From Hominifimenecus microfluidus (lineage in GTDB: Bacteria > Bacillota > Clostridia > Lachnospirales > Lachnospiraceae): a stretch of 48,586 bases of DNA. Positions 39,098-47,662 of this stretch are shown piece by piece. The stretch covers positions 1-48,586 of the forward strand of contig JAJEQR010000029.1 of assembly GCA_020687485.1 (NCBI GenBank), given 5' to 3'. Numbering within the stretch: the first letter of the stretch is position 1; every line of letters begins with the position of its first letter. The notes beneath the pieces are model-generated. The model was not told the DNA's origin. It did not search any database and worked only from the letters and a program-made list of their open reading frames with translations. The position numbers and the translations under genes are program-made.

Positions 39098-39134
39098 AAA
39101 AGCCGAGGTTCTGCAGCGGAACCCCGGCTTTTGT
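39098..39134 (+). terminator. Terminator after the P-type ATPase gene
   Basis: AAAAGCCG.GGTTC pairs with GAACC.CGGCTTTT around TGCAGCG, ending in TTTTGTT. Confidence 0.88.
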
Positions 39135-39210
39135 TCGCAGAATTTTGCACACAAAATTTTGCATTATCAGAATTCTATACGCCAGAAGTTTTGAACAGGA
39201 GGATTTTATT

Positions 39211-39741
39211 ATGTTTGTTAAGAATGAAGTACTCGAGCAGATGAAGAGCCGGAGAAGCGTTCGCCGCTATAAGAGCGATATGGTACCGGAAGAGCTGATC
39301 GAAGCGGTAGTGACAGCCGGAACGGAAGCGGCCTCCGGCATGAATCGTCAGACGCCGGTCGTGATTGCCGTTACGAACAAGGAGATCCGTGATCGTCTCT
39401 CAGCGGTAAATGCGGAGATCGCCGGCAGAGGAAATAGTGATCCCTTCTATGGCGCGCCGGTGGTTCTGGCAGTCGTGGCGAGAAAAGAAGGAACCTACAT
39501 TTATGATGGTTCTCTGACTATGGGGAATATGCTGCTGGCTGCACATTCTCTGGGACTCGGCGCCTGCTGGATTCACCGCGCTCAGCAGACCTTTGAACGT
39601 CCGGAATGGATCAAATGGCTGAAGTCCCTGGGACTCGAAGGCGAGTATGAGGGCATCGGATTCTGTATCCTGGGATATTCGGACGGCGAGGAGCCGAAGG
39701 CGCTTCCCAGAAACGAAGGCCGCGTCATCCGTGTAAAGTAA
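39211..39741 (+). CDS. Nitroreductase-family FMN enzyme
   Basis: A 176-residue FMN oxidoreductase. The family start is MKSRRSVRRYKSDMVPEELI, then AGTEAASGMNRQTPVVIAV, YDGSLTMGNMLLAAHSLGLGACWIHRAQ and GFCILGYSDGEEPKALPRNEGRV. NAD(P)H-dependent reduction of nitro compounds, quinones or flavins is typical; the true substrate is unknown. ATG 39211 is taken because AGGAGG lies at 39197-39202. The open frame to 39145 has no start signal. It is a single-gene unit between two terminators. Confidence 0.9.
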   Translation: MFVKNEVLEQMKSRRSVRRYKSDMVPEELIEAVVTAGTEAASGMNRQTPVVIAVTNKEIRDRLSAVNAEIAGRGNSDPFYGAPVVLAVVARKEGTYIYDGSLTMGNMLLAAHSLGLGACWIHRAQQTFERPEWIKWLKSLGLEGEYEGIGFCILGYSDGEEPKALPRNEGRVIRVK

Positions 39742-39770
39742 AAATACAACCTGTACACAGAACCAGGCAG

Positions 39771-39817
39771 AGCCCGGACGAGATTCCATTTAAGTGGTAT
39801 CCCATCCGGGCTTTTTT
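39771..39817. terminator. Bidirectional terminator between convergent genes
   Basis: AGCCCGGA (39771-39778) pairs with TCCGGGCT (39805-39812), with GAT.CCA/TGG.ATC inside and a T run after. It serves the nitroreductase and possibly the convergent lipoprotein gene. Confidence 0.85.
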
Positions 39818-39888
39818 GCTATTTTGCAACTCTATCGAACTTGCACCATAGTCTTAAAAGCTGATTTGTTTTATTTGTCTTATTGGTT

Positions 39889-40890
39889 TTATTTTGCGGC
39901 TTCTTCCGCATATTTAACGTTTACCAGCTGATCATATGGCACGCGCTCCGTCAGTTCCCCGGCCTCCTCCAGAATATCCTGCAGCAGAGCAAAGCTTTCT
40001 TCCGTGAAAACCGTATTCTTCTTCCAGGTATCCTGGTCCAGGTAGCGTCCAACGATCACAGCGATTCTATCTGGATCAGTCTCCGCGAACTGCGGAGCGA
40101 TCACAGACGCAATCTCCTCTGCCGAATGGCTGTTGACATAATCCAGTCCCTTCTGGATTGCATTGGTGAAACGCTGGATCAGTTCTGGATTTTTATTCAT
40201 ATAGCTGCCAAGAGCCGAGTAGGCGGTATATGGCACATAGCCGCTGTCCACGCCGAGTGATGCTACAACGTAACCGGAACCCTCCAGCTCCAGACCGGTT
40301 GCGAACGGTTCAAATTCTACGGTATAGTCTGCATCATTGCTGGTAAATGCAGCTGCTGTCAGACCGAAATCAATACTCTGATCAATCGTGAGATCCATTG
40401 ATGGATCAATGCCGTTCCTTCTCAGAATGTACTCAAAAACCATCTGCGGCATCCCGCCCTTGCGGCCGCCGAGAACCTTTTTTCCTATCAGATCCGACCA
40501 TTGAAAATCTGGATCCGCTTCGCGTCCTACCAGAAAGTTTCCAGCCCGCTGGGTCAGCTGCGCAAAATTAACCGCGTAATCCTCAGCACCTTCACGATAC
40601 ACATAGATCGAAGCCTCACTTCCCATAAATCCGATATCCGCGTCGCCGGAAATCAGCGCTGTCATAACATTATCAGCGCCGGAGCCGTTGAACAGCGTCA
40701 GGTCAATGCCCTCCTCCTTAAAATAGCCTAGCTCAATCGCGGCGTACTGGGGGGCATAGAAAATCGAATGTGCCACCTCGCACAGAGTCAGGGGCGTCAG
40801 ATTCCCGTCATCCGCTTTCTTACTGCATCCGGCAAGTACCGGGCAGAGAAGCAGTGTAAACGTCAGCATAAATATCAGCAGCCTTTTCAT
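39889..40890 (-). CDS. ABC transporter substrate-binding lipoprotein (NMT1/SsuA-like), orphan
   Basis: The 333-residue exported lipoprotein has a signal sequence ending in the lipobox LAGC (Cys about 21). It continues with LTLCEVAHSIFYAPQYAAIELGYFKEEGIDLTLFNG, a typical start for thiamine-precursor/taurine/nitrate-type binding proteins. GSGADNVMTALISGDADIGFMGSEASI, GKKVLGGRKGGMPQMVFEYIL and a helical C-terminus follow. The ligand is not predictable; pyrimidine precursors or sulfonates are typical. The ATPase and permease are not in this window, and the neighbours on both sides read the other way. The ribosome binding site GGAGG lies 6-7 bases before the start. Confidence 0.88.
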   Translation of the reverse strand: MKRLLIFMLTFTLLLCPVLAGCSKKADDGNLTPLTLCEVAHSIFYAPQYAAIELGYFKEEGIDLTLFNGSGADNVMTALISGDADIGFMGSEASIYVYREGAEDYAVNFAQLTQRAGNFLVGREADPDFQWSDLIGKKVLGGRKGGMPQMVFEYILRRNGIDPSMDLTIDQSIDFGLTAAAFTSNDADYTVEFEPFATGLELEGSGYVVASLGVDSGYVPYTAYSALGSYMNKNPELIQRFTNAIQKGLDYVNSHSAEEIASVIAPQFAETDPDRIAVIVGRYLDQDTWKKNTVFTEESFALLQDILEEAGELTERVPYDQLVNVKYAEEAAK

Positions 40891-41117
40891 AGATAACCTC
40901 CGGAAATAAAAATAAATCGCGCAACCGGAAGAAACGAATTGCGCCGATTCCTATGAAACATACTATGCAGAAGGTCGGGAAAGGTGAAAAAAAGATTCTT
41001 ATGTGGAATATCGTATAAAACAATGATATAATCAAGATGGGGTGGCGAGGCGTAGCAGAATCGGTGGAAGTTGTAAAAAAGCTATAAGCTTTTGATGTTT
41101 TGGAGGAAATACGATAT

Positions 41118-41672
41118 ATGAAAAAGCAGGAGAAAATAGATATCCTTCAGCGTGGAATTGACGAGAAGCAGATGTGTCGCTGTTATTTTTCGTATGATGA
41201 TAATTATTGCTATTACTATCCAAACAGGGTAAACGACAGATTCTTCCTTGGACAGGAAGAGGATGATTTCCTTCTTGATGGGTATTGCATCCGCAAACTC
41301 TCTCAACTGAAAAAGGTGGAACTACGGGAAGATAAGTGCGGGGAAATCAATCGGCTGCTCGGCGTGACAGACCAGATTGCAGATCCGGGAATCGATATCA
41401 GCAGCTGGCAGAGCATCTTTCAGGATTTGATGGAGCGTGATTATTATATTATTCTCGAAGATGAAAATAATGGACAGCTGGAAATTGGCCGGATCACGAA
41501 AGTTTTGAAAGACAGAATTTATTTTCTTTCTTTCGATGCGGACGGCGTCTGGGCGGAGACGGACGAAGAATTCATCATTCGCTACGGTCAAATTACTACG
41601 GTTCGATGGGAAAACCGATATGTGGAACGCTGGCGACAGTATCTGGAAGGAGAGCTTACCGTGGGGAATTAG
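41118..41672 (+). CDS. Hypothetical protein, unknown family
   Basis: The 184-residue soluble acidic protein has a Tyr/Asp-rich segment (CRCYFSYDDNYCYYYPNRVNDRFFLG, broken here into visible pieces at about 21-46). A middle part, KVELREDKCGEINRLLG, is followed by a beta-rich second half with the self-similar strands YYIILEDENNGQLEIGRITK and IYFLSFDADGVWAE. No motif is recognised. ATG 41118 lies 11 bases after GGAGG. A TATAAT at 41027-41032 may be its -10. The base use is richer in A than the metabolic genes around it. It heads a run of three unknown genes in the same direction. Confidence 0.65.
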   Translation: MKKQEKIDILQRGIDEKQMCRCYFSYDDNYCYYYPNRVNDRFFLGQEEDDFLLDGYCIRKLSQLKKVELREDKCGEINRLLGVTDQIADPGIDISSWQSIFQDLMERDYYIILEDENNGQLEIGRITKVLKDRIYFLSFDADGVWAETDEEFIIRYGQITTVRWENRYVERWRQYLEGELTVGN

Positions 41673-41770
41673 TATCAGAAAAGTTGATATTTCAATTTAG
41701 AGAAAGTAGAAAGCAGGTGACAAAAAATTGTCAGCTGATAGGAGAAAAAGATAAAAGAGAGGTATAAGCT

Positions 41771-43090
41771 ATGGCTAATGAGGAAAGGGAACTCGAGAAG
41801 TTTGTAAATGATCCCAGATACAGAGAAAAAGTAATGGAAAGAGTTCGCAGAGATGCAGATCGTGATCGTGAGAAGCAGATAAAAGAACTTGAAAGTGAAT
41901 GTACTAAACTTTCCAAAATACGTACAAATGAAATCAAGAAGATTACAAAATCAAGATGGGAAAAGGCAGTAGGCGGTAATCTTGTAATTAACAGAACTGA
42001 AGGAAAGATAAAAATAAACGATACGGAATGTCTGTTTTCCAGTATCAAAGGCGCGAAGTTGCATATGGAAAGTGCGCATCGCATAGTTACCACAGGAAAG
42101 ATAAACTCTAAAGAAAAAAATCACGCATCTCTTGGAGGTGCGGCGGCAGGTGCTTTCGTAGGGGGAGTACCAGAAGCTATTATTGGGGGGACGGTTCTTG
42201 GAAAAACAAAGACAAAAACAACTGGATCAACAACTTCAAATCAGATTCCTACATGTACACATCTGGGAGTTTTGGTCAATATCGATGGCTTTACATCAGA
42301 AATAACACTGCTTTCTTCACAGGTAGATCAATCCAGCTGGACTTTTCAGACTGCGGAAAGCAATGCACAGAAAATAATTGCGCTCTTAGGAACATTGGCT
42401 CATACACCAGTGCCTGAAAACATTCTGAAACCGGAAGAAGAGCCGTCCGTTCGGCTGCTGGATGAACAGCTGCTGAGTAAGCAAAGAGAACTGGAAGCGA
42501 TGAATGCACAGAATCCGATCTATGAATTGCCGGAAATGTATCGGACCGATGAGCAGAGAAATTTATCTGATGATGAATATTTACGGTATCTGCAGCAAAT
42601 GGATCGGCAAAGATCAGAAAATAATGCTGAAAATCGTCGGACAGTTATGCCGGAACCGACTGTGCGGAATATGAGCCAGCGGACCGTTGCTTCGGAGCAA
42701 GCATCTCAAAATGTGAATCACAGGAATGCTATTCCGGAACGGGAAGTCCAGAATGCCGACCAGCAGGCAGCAGCTTTCGGTACGACGGAAAGAGTTGTAA
42801 GCCAGAGACAGACAGGACACAGGGCAAATGAGAATTTGCAGAAGGTAGGAAATGCGATATACAATATAGCGTTTTGGGTATTTTCTCTTATGAATGTTCT
42901 CTTTTCAGTGTATGGTTTTTCTAAGTCTTGGATAAGCGGTACTTTATTTCTTGCGACAGCACTTATAATCAATCCAAAGATGAATGAACTGGTTTGGAGT
43001 AAAAAAGTAGAGCTGCCGAAATGGTCTATGATTCTGATATTGATTGTTGGCTTCTTTGCAGGAGTTCTTACATTTCCAGCTGCACAGTAG
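41771..43090 (+). CDS. Hypothetical protein with coiled coil, Gly-rich segment and two C-terminal membrane helices
   Basis: The 439-residue protein has a highly charged helical N-terminus (about 1-60, many Arg/Lys/Glu). A beta-rich domain (about 65-210) is interrupted by a glycine-rich insert (SLGGAAAGAFVGGVPEAIIGG, about 119-139). A Gln/Asn/Arg-rich linker with loose repeats (about 265-360, for example RNMSQRTVASEQASQNVNHR) follows, then two membrane helices (about 372-400 and 413-435). The beta domain could be a PH-like fold, but that is a guess. A CAG.TGACA/TGTCA.CTG hairpin precedes it at 41715-41737. Function unknown; a signalling or stress membrane protein is possible. Confidence 0.7.
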   Translation: MANEERELEKFVNDPRYREKVMERVRRDADRDREKQIKELESECTKLSKIRTNEIKKITKSRWEKAVGGNLVINRTEGKIKINDTECLFSSIKGAKLHMESAHRIVTTGKINSKEKNHASLGGAAAGAFVGGVPEAIIGGTVLGKTKTKTTGSTTSNQIPTCTHLGVLVNIDGFTSEITLLSSQVDQSSWTFQTAESNAQKIIALLGTLAHTPVPENILKPEEEPSVRLLDEQLLSKQRELEAMNAQNPIYELPEMYRTDEQRNLSDDEYLRYLQQMDRQRSENNAENRRTVMPEPTVRNMSQRTVASEQASQNVNHRNAIPEREVQNADQQAAAFGTTERVVSQRQTGHRANENLQKVGNAIYNIAFWVFSLMNVLFSVYGFSKSWISGTLFLATALIINPKMNELVWSKKVELPKWSMILILIVGFFAGVLTFPAAQ

Positions 43091-43169
43091 GTATGAGGAG
43101 TATTTGTGAAATGCCAGCAGATAGCAAGACAGAGAAAACATAGAGTTATTTGGCGGGTGGGAGAAAATT

Positions 43170-43493
43170 ATGATATCAGCATATGAAGTGAACGAAAAAG
43201 ACTGGAAACTGTTCCGAAATAAGATAGCAGGATGGCAGGACGCATATATAGATAAATTGAATAAAGAATATATCAATTTATTGAGCAGTGATGAAAAGCC
43301 ATCAATCAAATTCTGGGCTTTGGAAAAGCGAATCCGTAATGACAAAAATGATGCCGGAGTCGTGGTGGAGATGAAGCGATCGAAGCTTATTGATAATATT
43401 GCTGCGCTTCTGGATGAAAGTGCAATCACGATGGATGATCTGGAAGAATTCAGTGATGAATTTAAAGAAAGGGTGCGTTTTTTTGCAGGATAA
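43170..43493 (+). CDS. Small helical protein of a widespread Lachnospiraceae family, unknown function
   Basis: The 107-residue all-alpha cytoplasmic protein begins MISAYEVNEKDWKLFRNKIA, followed by WQDAYIDKLNKEYINLLSS, KFWALEKRIRNDKNDAGVVV and ITMDDLEEFSDEFKERVRF. I recall near-identical proteins in many Lachnospiraceae. They are often mislabelled as multidrug transporter although there is no membrane segment. Regular charge spacing suggests a helical bundle or coiled-coil partner. It follows the 439-residue protein by 79 bases in the same direction. No function is proposed. Confidence 0.75.
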   Translation: MISAYEVNEKDWKLFRNKIAGWQDAYIDKLNKEYINLLSSDEKPSIKFWALEKRIRNDKNDAGVVVEMKRSKLIDNIAALLDESAITMDDLEEFSDEFKERVRFFAG

Positions 43494-43569
43494 GAAACTT
43501 TGTTGGTACTGGTCTTGTACTAGAATAGAAGTGTATTTGGCAGAAGCATGAAAAAAGGGAGAAAACAGC

Positions 43570-44142
43570 ATGGAAATTATGGAACTGCTGAAAAGCAGGA
43601 GAACATACCGCAGGTTCGAACAGAAGCCTGTGGAGGATAATATTGTAAATGATATCCTGACTGCCGCGCGCTATGCGTCCAGCGCGGCAAATCGTCAGCC
43701 GCTCAGTTATATCGTTGTCCGGTCGCCGGAGATTGTGAAGCAGGTATTTGACTGCACCAGATGGGCCGGATATTTTCCCAATGATTCCGGACGGCCGAAA
43801 TCAGGAGAAGAACCGGTGATGTTCATTGGCATTGTAGAGAATCTCAGCATCAATCGCAACGCGGACACAGATGCCGGACTGGCCATCAGCAATATGACGC
43901 TGGCAGCCTGGAGTCATGGCGTGGGAAGCTGTATTATTGGCGCCTGCGACAGAACAAAGCTTTTCGGGCTATTTCATCTGACAGAAGATCAGAAGCTTCA
44001 TACGGTCGTTGCCTTTGGGTATCCGGCGCATACCAGCCGGATCGAAGATGCGGAGAATAATGAAATCCGTTATCATCTGGATCCGAACGGAAACTATGTG
44101 GTTCCGAAACGCAGAACCGAGGACGTTGTGTGTTTCCTGTAA
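43570..44142 (+). CDS. Nitroreductase-family FMN enzyme, second copy
   Basis: A 190-residue flavoenzyme with MELLKSRRTYRRFEQKPVED, AARYASSAANRQPLSYIVV, RNADTDAGLAISNMTLAAWSHGVGSCIIGACDR and VAFGYPAHTSRIED. It is only distantly similar to the copy at 39211 (same family, different insert and C-terminus), so this is not a recent duplication. The substrate is unknown. Start ATG 43570 behind AAAAAGGGAG. The next gene, a symporter, starts 98 bases later after an A-rich spacer. Confidence 0.88.
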   Translation: MEIMELLKSRRTYRRFEQKPVEDNIVNDILTAARYASSAANRQPLSYIVVRSPEIVKQVFDCTRWAGYFPNDSGRPKSGEEPVMFIGIVENLSINRNADTDAGLAISNMTLAAWSHGVGSCIIGACDRTKLFGLFHLTEDQKLHTVVAFGYPAHTSRIEDAENNEIRYHLDPNGNYVVPKRRTEDVVCFL

Positions 44143-44239
44143 AATAACATAGGAAAGCAGATGCGCAGAGAACAAAATGTAAGAAAACATAGGGAAATAC
44201 AGGAAAAATACAAGAGAAAATAAGAGGGGAAAATAAATA

Positions 44240-45640
44240 TTGAGTACGATTATTAATGCGATCAGTTCTTTTTTGTACAGCAAACTGCTGGTTATCATGC
44301 TGATTGGAACAGGACTTTACTTTACTGTACGAGCAAGATTTCCGCAGCTTCGCCTGTTCCGCAGCGCATGCAAAGCCGTTATGGAGAAGCCGGAGGATGA
44401 TCAGTCTGTTTCATCCTTTCAGGCGCTAATGGTCTCTACAGCGTCGCGCGTGGGAACCGGCAATATCGTAGGCGTATCCTCCGCAATTTGTATCGGCGGT
44501 TTCGGAGCAGTCTTCTGGATGTGGATCATCGCAATTGTCGGAAGTGCATCCGCGTTCGTGGAAAGTACGTTGGCACAGATCTACAAGAAAAAAGGCGAAG
44601 ATGGCCGATGCTACGGCGGTCCGGCGTACTATATTGAAGCGGCACTGCACAGTCGTCCGCTGGCGATCGCATTCTGCATCGCAATGATTCTGACGTATGC
44701 ATTCGGATTTAATATGCTGGCGTCTTACAATCTGCAGTCGACATTTTCAGGGTTTTCTTTCTATAATCCATCGGTTAGCCCGTGGATTATCGGTGGAATT
44801 CTGGCTGTTGTAACCGGCTGGTGCCTGCTGGGTGGAGGTTCCCGTATTGTAAAAGTTACATCCACGCTGGTGCCGGTGATGGGGATTGCCTACATTGCCG
44901 TTGCCCTTCTGGTTGTGATCCTGAATATCGCGAATATCCCTATGGTATTTGCCACAATTTTCCGCGAAGCTTTCGACTTTCGGGCAATCTTCGGCGCATT
45001 TGCCGGTTCGGCTCTAATGCAGGGAATACGCAGAGGACTGTACTCCAACGAAGCCGGCATCGGTTCCGCGCCGAATGCAGCGGCCTCCGCTCATGTCAGC
45101 CATCCGGTAAAGCAGGGTCTGGTTCAGATGCTTTCTGTCTTTATTGATACGCTGCTGCTCTGCACAGCAACGGCGATGATGTGCATGTCCTCTGGCATTG
45201 AGCCGAGTGCAGAACTTCAGGGCGCTCCGTGGGTACAGGCATCGCTTCAGGCATCACTGGGAAGTTTTGGACCGGTTTTTATCACTGTTTCGATGGTACT
45301 TTTTGCTTTTACCACGCTTCTGGGAAACTGCTTCTATTGTGACAATCTGCTGACCTACATTCATAAAGAACAGCCGGGAAAGCGCTTTATGGCAGGCTTT
45401 CGACTGGTATGCGCGATCGTGGTATTTGTTGGTGCCGGAATGGAAATGTCGATGCTCTGGGATATTTCGGATGTTCTGATGGGTGTGATGGCGCTGATTA
45501 ACATTCCGGTAATTCTGGTTCTGTCAAATACAGCAATGAAGGCTGTGAAGGATTATGAAAAGCAGCTGAAGAACGGCGGGAATCCGGTATTCCGGAGCAC
45601 AAATATCGGATTAAAACATGCAACGGATTATTGGAAGTAA
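44240..45640 (+). CDS. Alanine/glycine:cation symporter (AGCS family)
   Basis: The 466-residue inner-membrane transporter takes up alanine, glycine or a related amino acid with sodium or protons. The family signature is VGTGNIVGVSSAICIGGFGAVFWMW (broken: about residues 73-97). Also seen are GGPAYYIEAAL, RRGLYSNEAGIGSAPNAAA and FTTLLGNCFYCDN. About ten membrane helices are visible. The start is TTG 44240 with AGAGGGGA 9 bases upstream; the next in-frame Met is inside the first helix, so TTG is preferred. Length is normal for the family. Confidence 0.92.
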   Translation: MSTIINAISSFLYSKLLVIMLIGTGLYFTVRARFPQLRLFRSACKAVMEKPEDDQSVSSFQALMVSTASRVGTGNIVGVSSAICIGGFGAVFWMWIIAIVGSASAFVESTLAQIYKKKGEDGRCYGGPAYYIEAALHSRPLAIAFCIAMILTYAFGFNMLASYNLQSTFSGFSFYNPSVSPWIIGGILAVVTGWCLLGGGSRIVKVTSTLVPVMGIAYIAVALLVVILNIANIPMVFATIFREAFDFRAIFGAFAGSALMQGIRRGLYSNEAGIGSAPNAAASAHVSHPVKQGLVQMLSVFIDTLLLCTATAMMCMSSGIEPSAELQGAPWVQASLQASLGSFGPVFITVSMVLFAFTTLLGNCFYCDNLLTYIHKEQPGKRFMAGFRLVCAIVVFVGAGMEMSMLWDISDVLMGVMALINIPVILVLSNTAMKAVKDYEKQLKNGGNPVFRSTNIGLKHATDYWK

Positions 45641-45678
45641 TCGTAAATCTCCGAAAACAGGAAAAGCCGGAAGAGGCA

Positions 45679-45707
45679 TTTACTTTAGAGGGAAGATGTG
45701 TTATAGT
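45679..45707 (+). promoter_or_regulatory. Promoter of the YitT-family gene
   Basis: TTTACT (45679-45684), 17-base spacer and TATAGT (45702-45707), about 70 bases before ATG 45776. Confidence 0.6.
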
Positions 45708-45775
45708 TCTGATAGAAAAATAAATTAACAAAGATAAAGCAATATAATACAAATTTCCCGGAGGATATCGCAGAT

Positions 45776-46630
45776 ATGAAAACCGCAAGTGATCATAAGG
45801 CTGTAATCAGAGAACTCGTTATTATGACGGCAGCAGTTGCAATCGTAGCAGCTGCCGTCTATTTCTTTTTGGTGCCAAGCCACGCTTCGGTCAGCAGTAT
45901 TGCCGGACTGGGAATCGTACTGTCGAATTTCGTCCCGATCCCTCTGTCAGTAATTACGATGATCTTGAACGTAATATTACTGATTATTGGTTTCCTTACC
46001 TGTGGAAAGGAATTTGGCGCGAAGACCATTTACACAAGCATTATGCTTCCGGTTTTCCTTGGACTGTTCGAGAAACTTTTTCCGGGATTCACTTCCATGA
46101 CCAACAGCCAGGAACTGGACGTTCTCTGTTATATTCTTGTGGTCAGCATAGGACTGAGCATTCTGTTTAACATGAACGCTTCTTCCGGCGGCCTGGATAT
46201 CGTGGCAAAGATCATGAATAAGTATCTGCATATGGATCTGGGGAAAGCTATGTCGCTTTCCGGTATGTGTGTGGCACTGTCGGCGGCTCTGGCCTACGAT
46301 AAGAAGACAGTGGTACTGAGTGTGCTGGGAACATATTTTAACGGAATTATCCTGGATCGCTTCATCTTTGACCATAATGTAAAGCGGAGAGTTTGTATCA
46401 TCACCGAGCGGGAAGAAGAACTGCGTCAGTTTATCATTCATGATCTGCACAGCGGAGCTACGATCTATGAATCAATTGGCGCTTATAACATGCAGAAAAG
46501 AAATGAAATCATAACCATCGTGGACCGGAGCGAGTATCAGAAACTGATGGCTTATATCAACCGTCTGGACTCCAAAGCATTTATTACAGTATATACGGTA
46601 TCTGACATGAAATATCAACCCAAGAAATAA
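45776..46630 (+). CDS. YitT family membrane protein (DUF161 + DUF2179)
   Basis: The 284-residue protein has an N-terminal five-helix membrane part (about 10-190), with helices VIMTAAVAIVAAAVYFFLVP, VITMILNVILLIIGFL, ILVVSIGLSILFN and KAMSLSGMCVALSAALAY. ASSGGLDIVAKIMNKY is conserved. A C-terminal cytoplasmic DUF2179 domain (about 200-280) has RRVCIITEREEELRQFI, HSGATIYESIGAYNMQKRNEIITIVDRSEYQKL. The role is unknown. The family is widespread in Firmicutes. An IS-end-like fragment begins 10 bases after the stop. Confidence 0.9.
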   Translation: MKTASDHKAVIRELVIMTAAVAIVAAAVYFFLVPSHASVSSIAGLGIVLSNFVPIPLSVITMILNVILLIIGFLTCGKEFGAKTIYTSIMLPVFLGLFEKLFPGFTSMTNSQELDVLCYILVVSIGLSILFNMNASSGGLDIVAKIMNKYLHMDLGKAMSLSGMCVALSAALAYDKKTVVLSVLGTYFNGIILDRFIFDHNVKRRVCIITEREEELRQFIIHDLHSGATIYESIGAYNMQKRNEIITIVDRSEYQKLMAYINRLDSKAFITVYTVSDMKYQPKK

Positions 46631-46640
46631 CAGGACGGCA

Positions 46641-46683
46641 ATTACCAATCATGGCGTAAAGCCCTTGCCTTCAGACATGAGGA
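46641..46683 (+). mobile_element. Relic of an IS200/IS605-type end sequence
   Basis: These 43 bases match 48395-48437 at 40 of 43 positions, beginning ATTACCAATCATGGCGTAAA. In the copy at 48395 the three differing bases complete the CCCC.TGCC/GGCA.GGGG hairpin. Here they break it, so this copy is a decayed remnant. No transposase follows; an AIM24 gene lies downstream instead. Confidence 0.65.
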
Positions 46684-46769
46684 GTGTCAAGAAAATAAAA
46701 ACAGAAAACAAAGAGGCAGAGCAGAGAGGCAGCATAATAAACACATATTTTTAAGAAAGGAAGCAAAAG

Positions 46770-47609
46770 ATGAGGATTGAGAATCTGCAGAATGAGAATC
46801 GAAGATTTATTAAAAACGTAGATAATTTTCATGTACTGGAGTATGCCAGAGATATCAGCGTGTCGCCGGAATATGCGGAGAAGGAATACTTTATGAGCCG
46901 GATGAATGTCAGAAGACGCCAGCTGGTGATTGACATTGACAAAGATCATTCCGCAATCATTCAGGCCGGTGCTATGCAGTGGATGGCCGGACATGTAAAG
47001 GCAACTGCCGGCATCAAGGGCATTGGTGATCTGGTCGGCAAGACGATTAAGGGGGCAGTGACGAAGGATAAGATCATGAAGCCGGAATATGTGGGCGATG
47101 GCTGTCTGGTGCTGGAACCTACCTACAAGTATATTCTTCTCGTGGATGTGTCAAAGTGGGGAGCTGCCGGGATGACGGTCGAAGAGGGGATGTTTCTTGC
47201 CTGTGATTCCAATGTGAAGAATAAGGTAACGGCGAGAAAGAATATTTCATCTGCGTTTTTGGGCGGCGAAGGCATGTTCAATCTCTGCCTGCAGGGAAAT
47301 GGGGCGGTTGCTCTGGAGTGTGATGTGCCGGAAGAAGATCTGGTAGAGGTTGTTCTGGAAGAGGATGAGCTGAAGATTGATGGTAGTCTGGCTGTTTGCT
47401 GGTCTTCCGGGCTGGATTTTACCGTAGAGAAGACAACGAAAACTTTGATAGGATCGACAGTCAGCGGGGAAGGGTTTGTAAACGTGTACCGTGGAACCGG
47501 AAGAGTGCTCCTGTGCCCGACGAAGCTGGGACTGTCTCCTGCGGGCGGAAAGACGAAAGAGAAAACGATCGATTCGAGTAAAGAGGACCTGTCGGATGAG
47601 GAAGACTAA
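46770..47609 (+). CDS. AIM24/DUF124 family protein
   Basis: The 279-residue cytoplasmic protein has the AIM24 beta-sandwich pattern: FHVLEYARDISVSPEYAEK, IIQAGAMQWMAGHVKATAG, GDGCLVLEPTYKYILLVDV, a helical insert, SSAFLGGEGMFNLCLQGNGAVAL and VVLEEDELKIDGSLAVCWSSGLDF. SGEGFVNVYRGTGRVLLCP closes the domain. The tail after about residue 255 is charged and disordered. The bacterial function is unknown. It stands alone between the IS-end relic and the repeat region. Start ATG 46770 behind AAGAAAGGAAGC. Confidence 0.88.
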   Translation: MRIENLQNENRRFIKNVDNFHVLEYARDISVSPEYAEKEYFMSRMNVRRRQLVIDIDKDHSAIIQAGAMQWMAGHVKATAGIKGIGDLVGKTIKGAVTKDKIMKPEYVGDGCLVLEPTYKYILLVDVSKWGAAGMTVEEGMFLACDSNVKNKVTARKNISSAFLGGEGMFNLCLQGNGAVALECDVPEEDLVEVVLEEDELKIDGSLAVCWSSGLDFTVEKTTKTLIGSTVSGEGFVNVYRGTGRVLLCPTKLGLSPAGGKTKEKTIDSSKEDLSDEED

Positions 47610-47662
47610 CACAGTCATCGTTTAATTGCAAGGCTCTACCCTTGCATCAAAATTTACGTGGT
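47610..47662. terminator. Possible terminator hairpin after the AIM24 gene
   Basis: TGCAAGG and CCTTGCA form a 7-bp stem around a 6-base loop at about 47627-47646, followed by AT-rich but not T-run sequence. It may only be weakly active. Confidence 0.35.
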
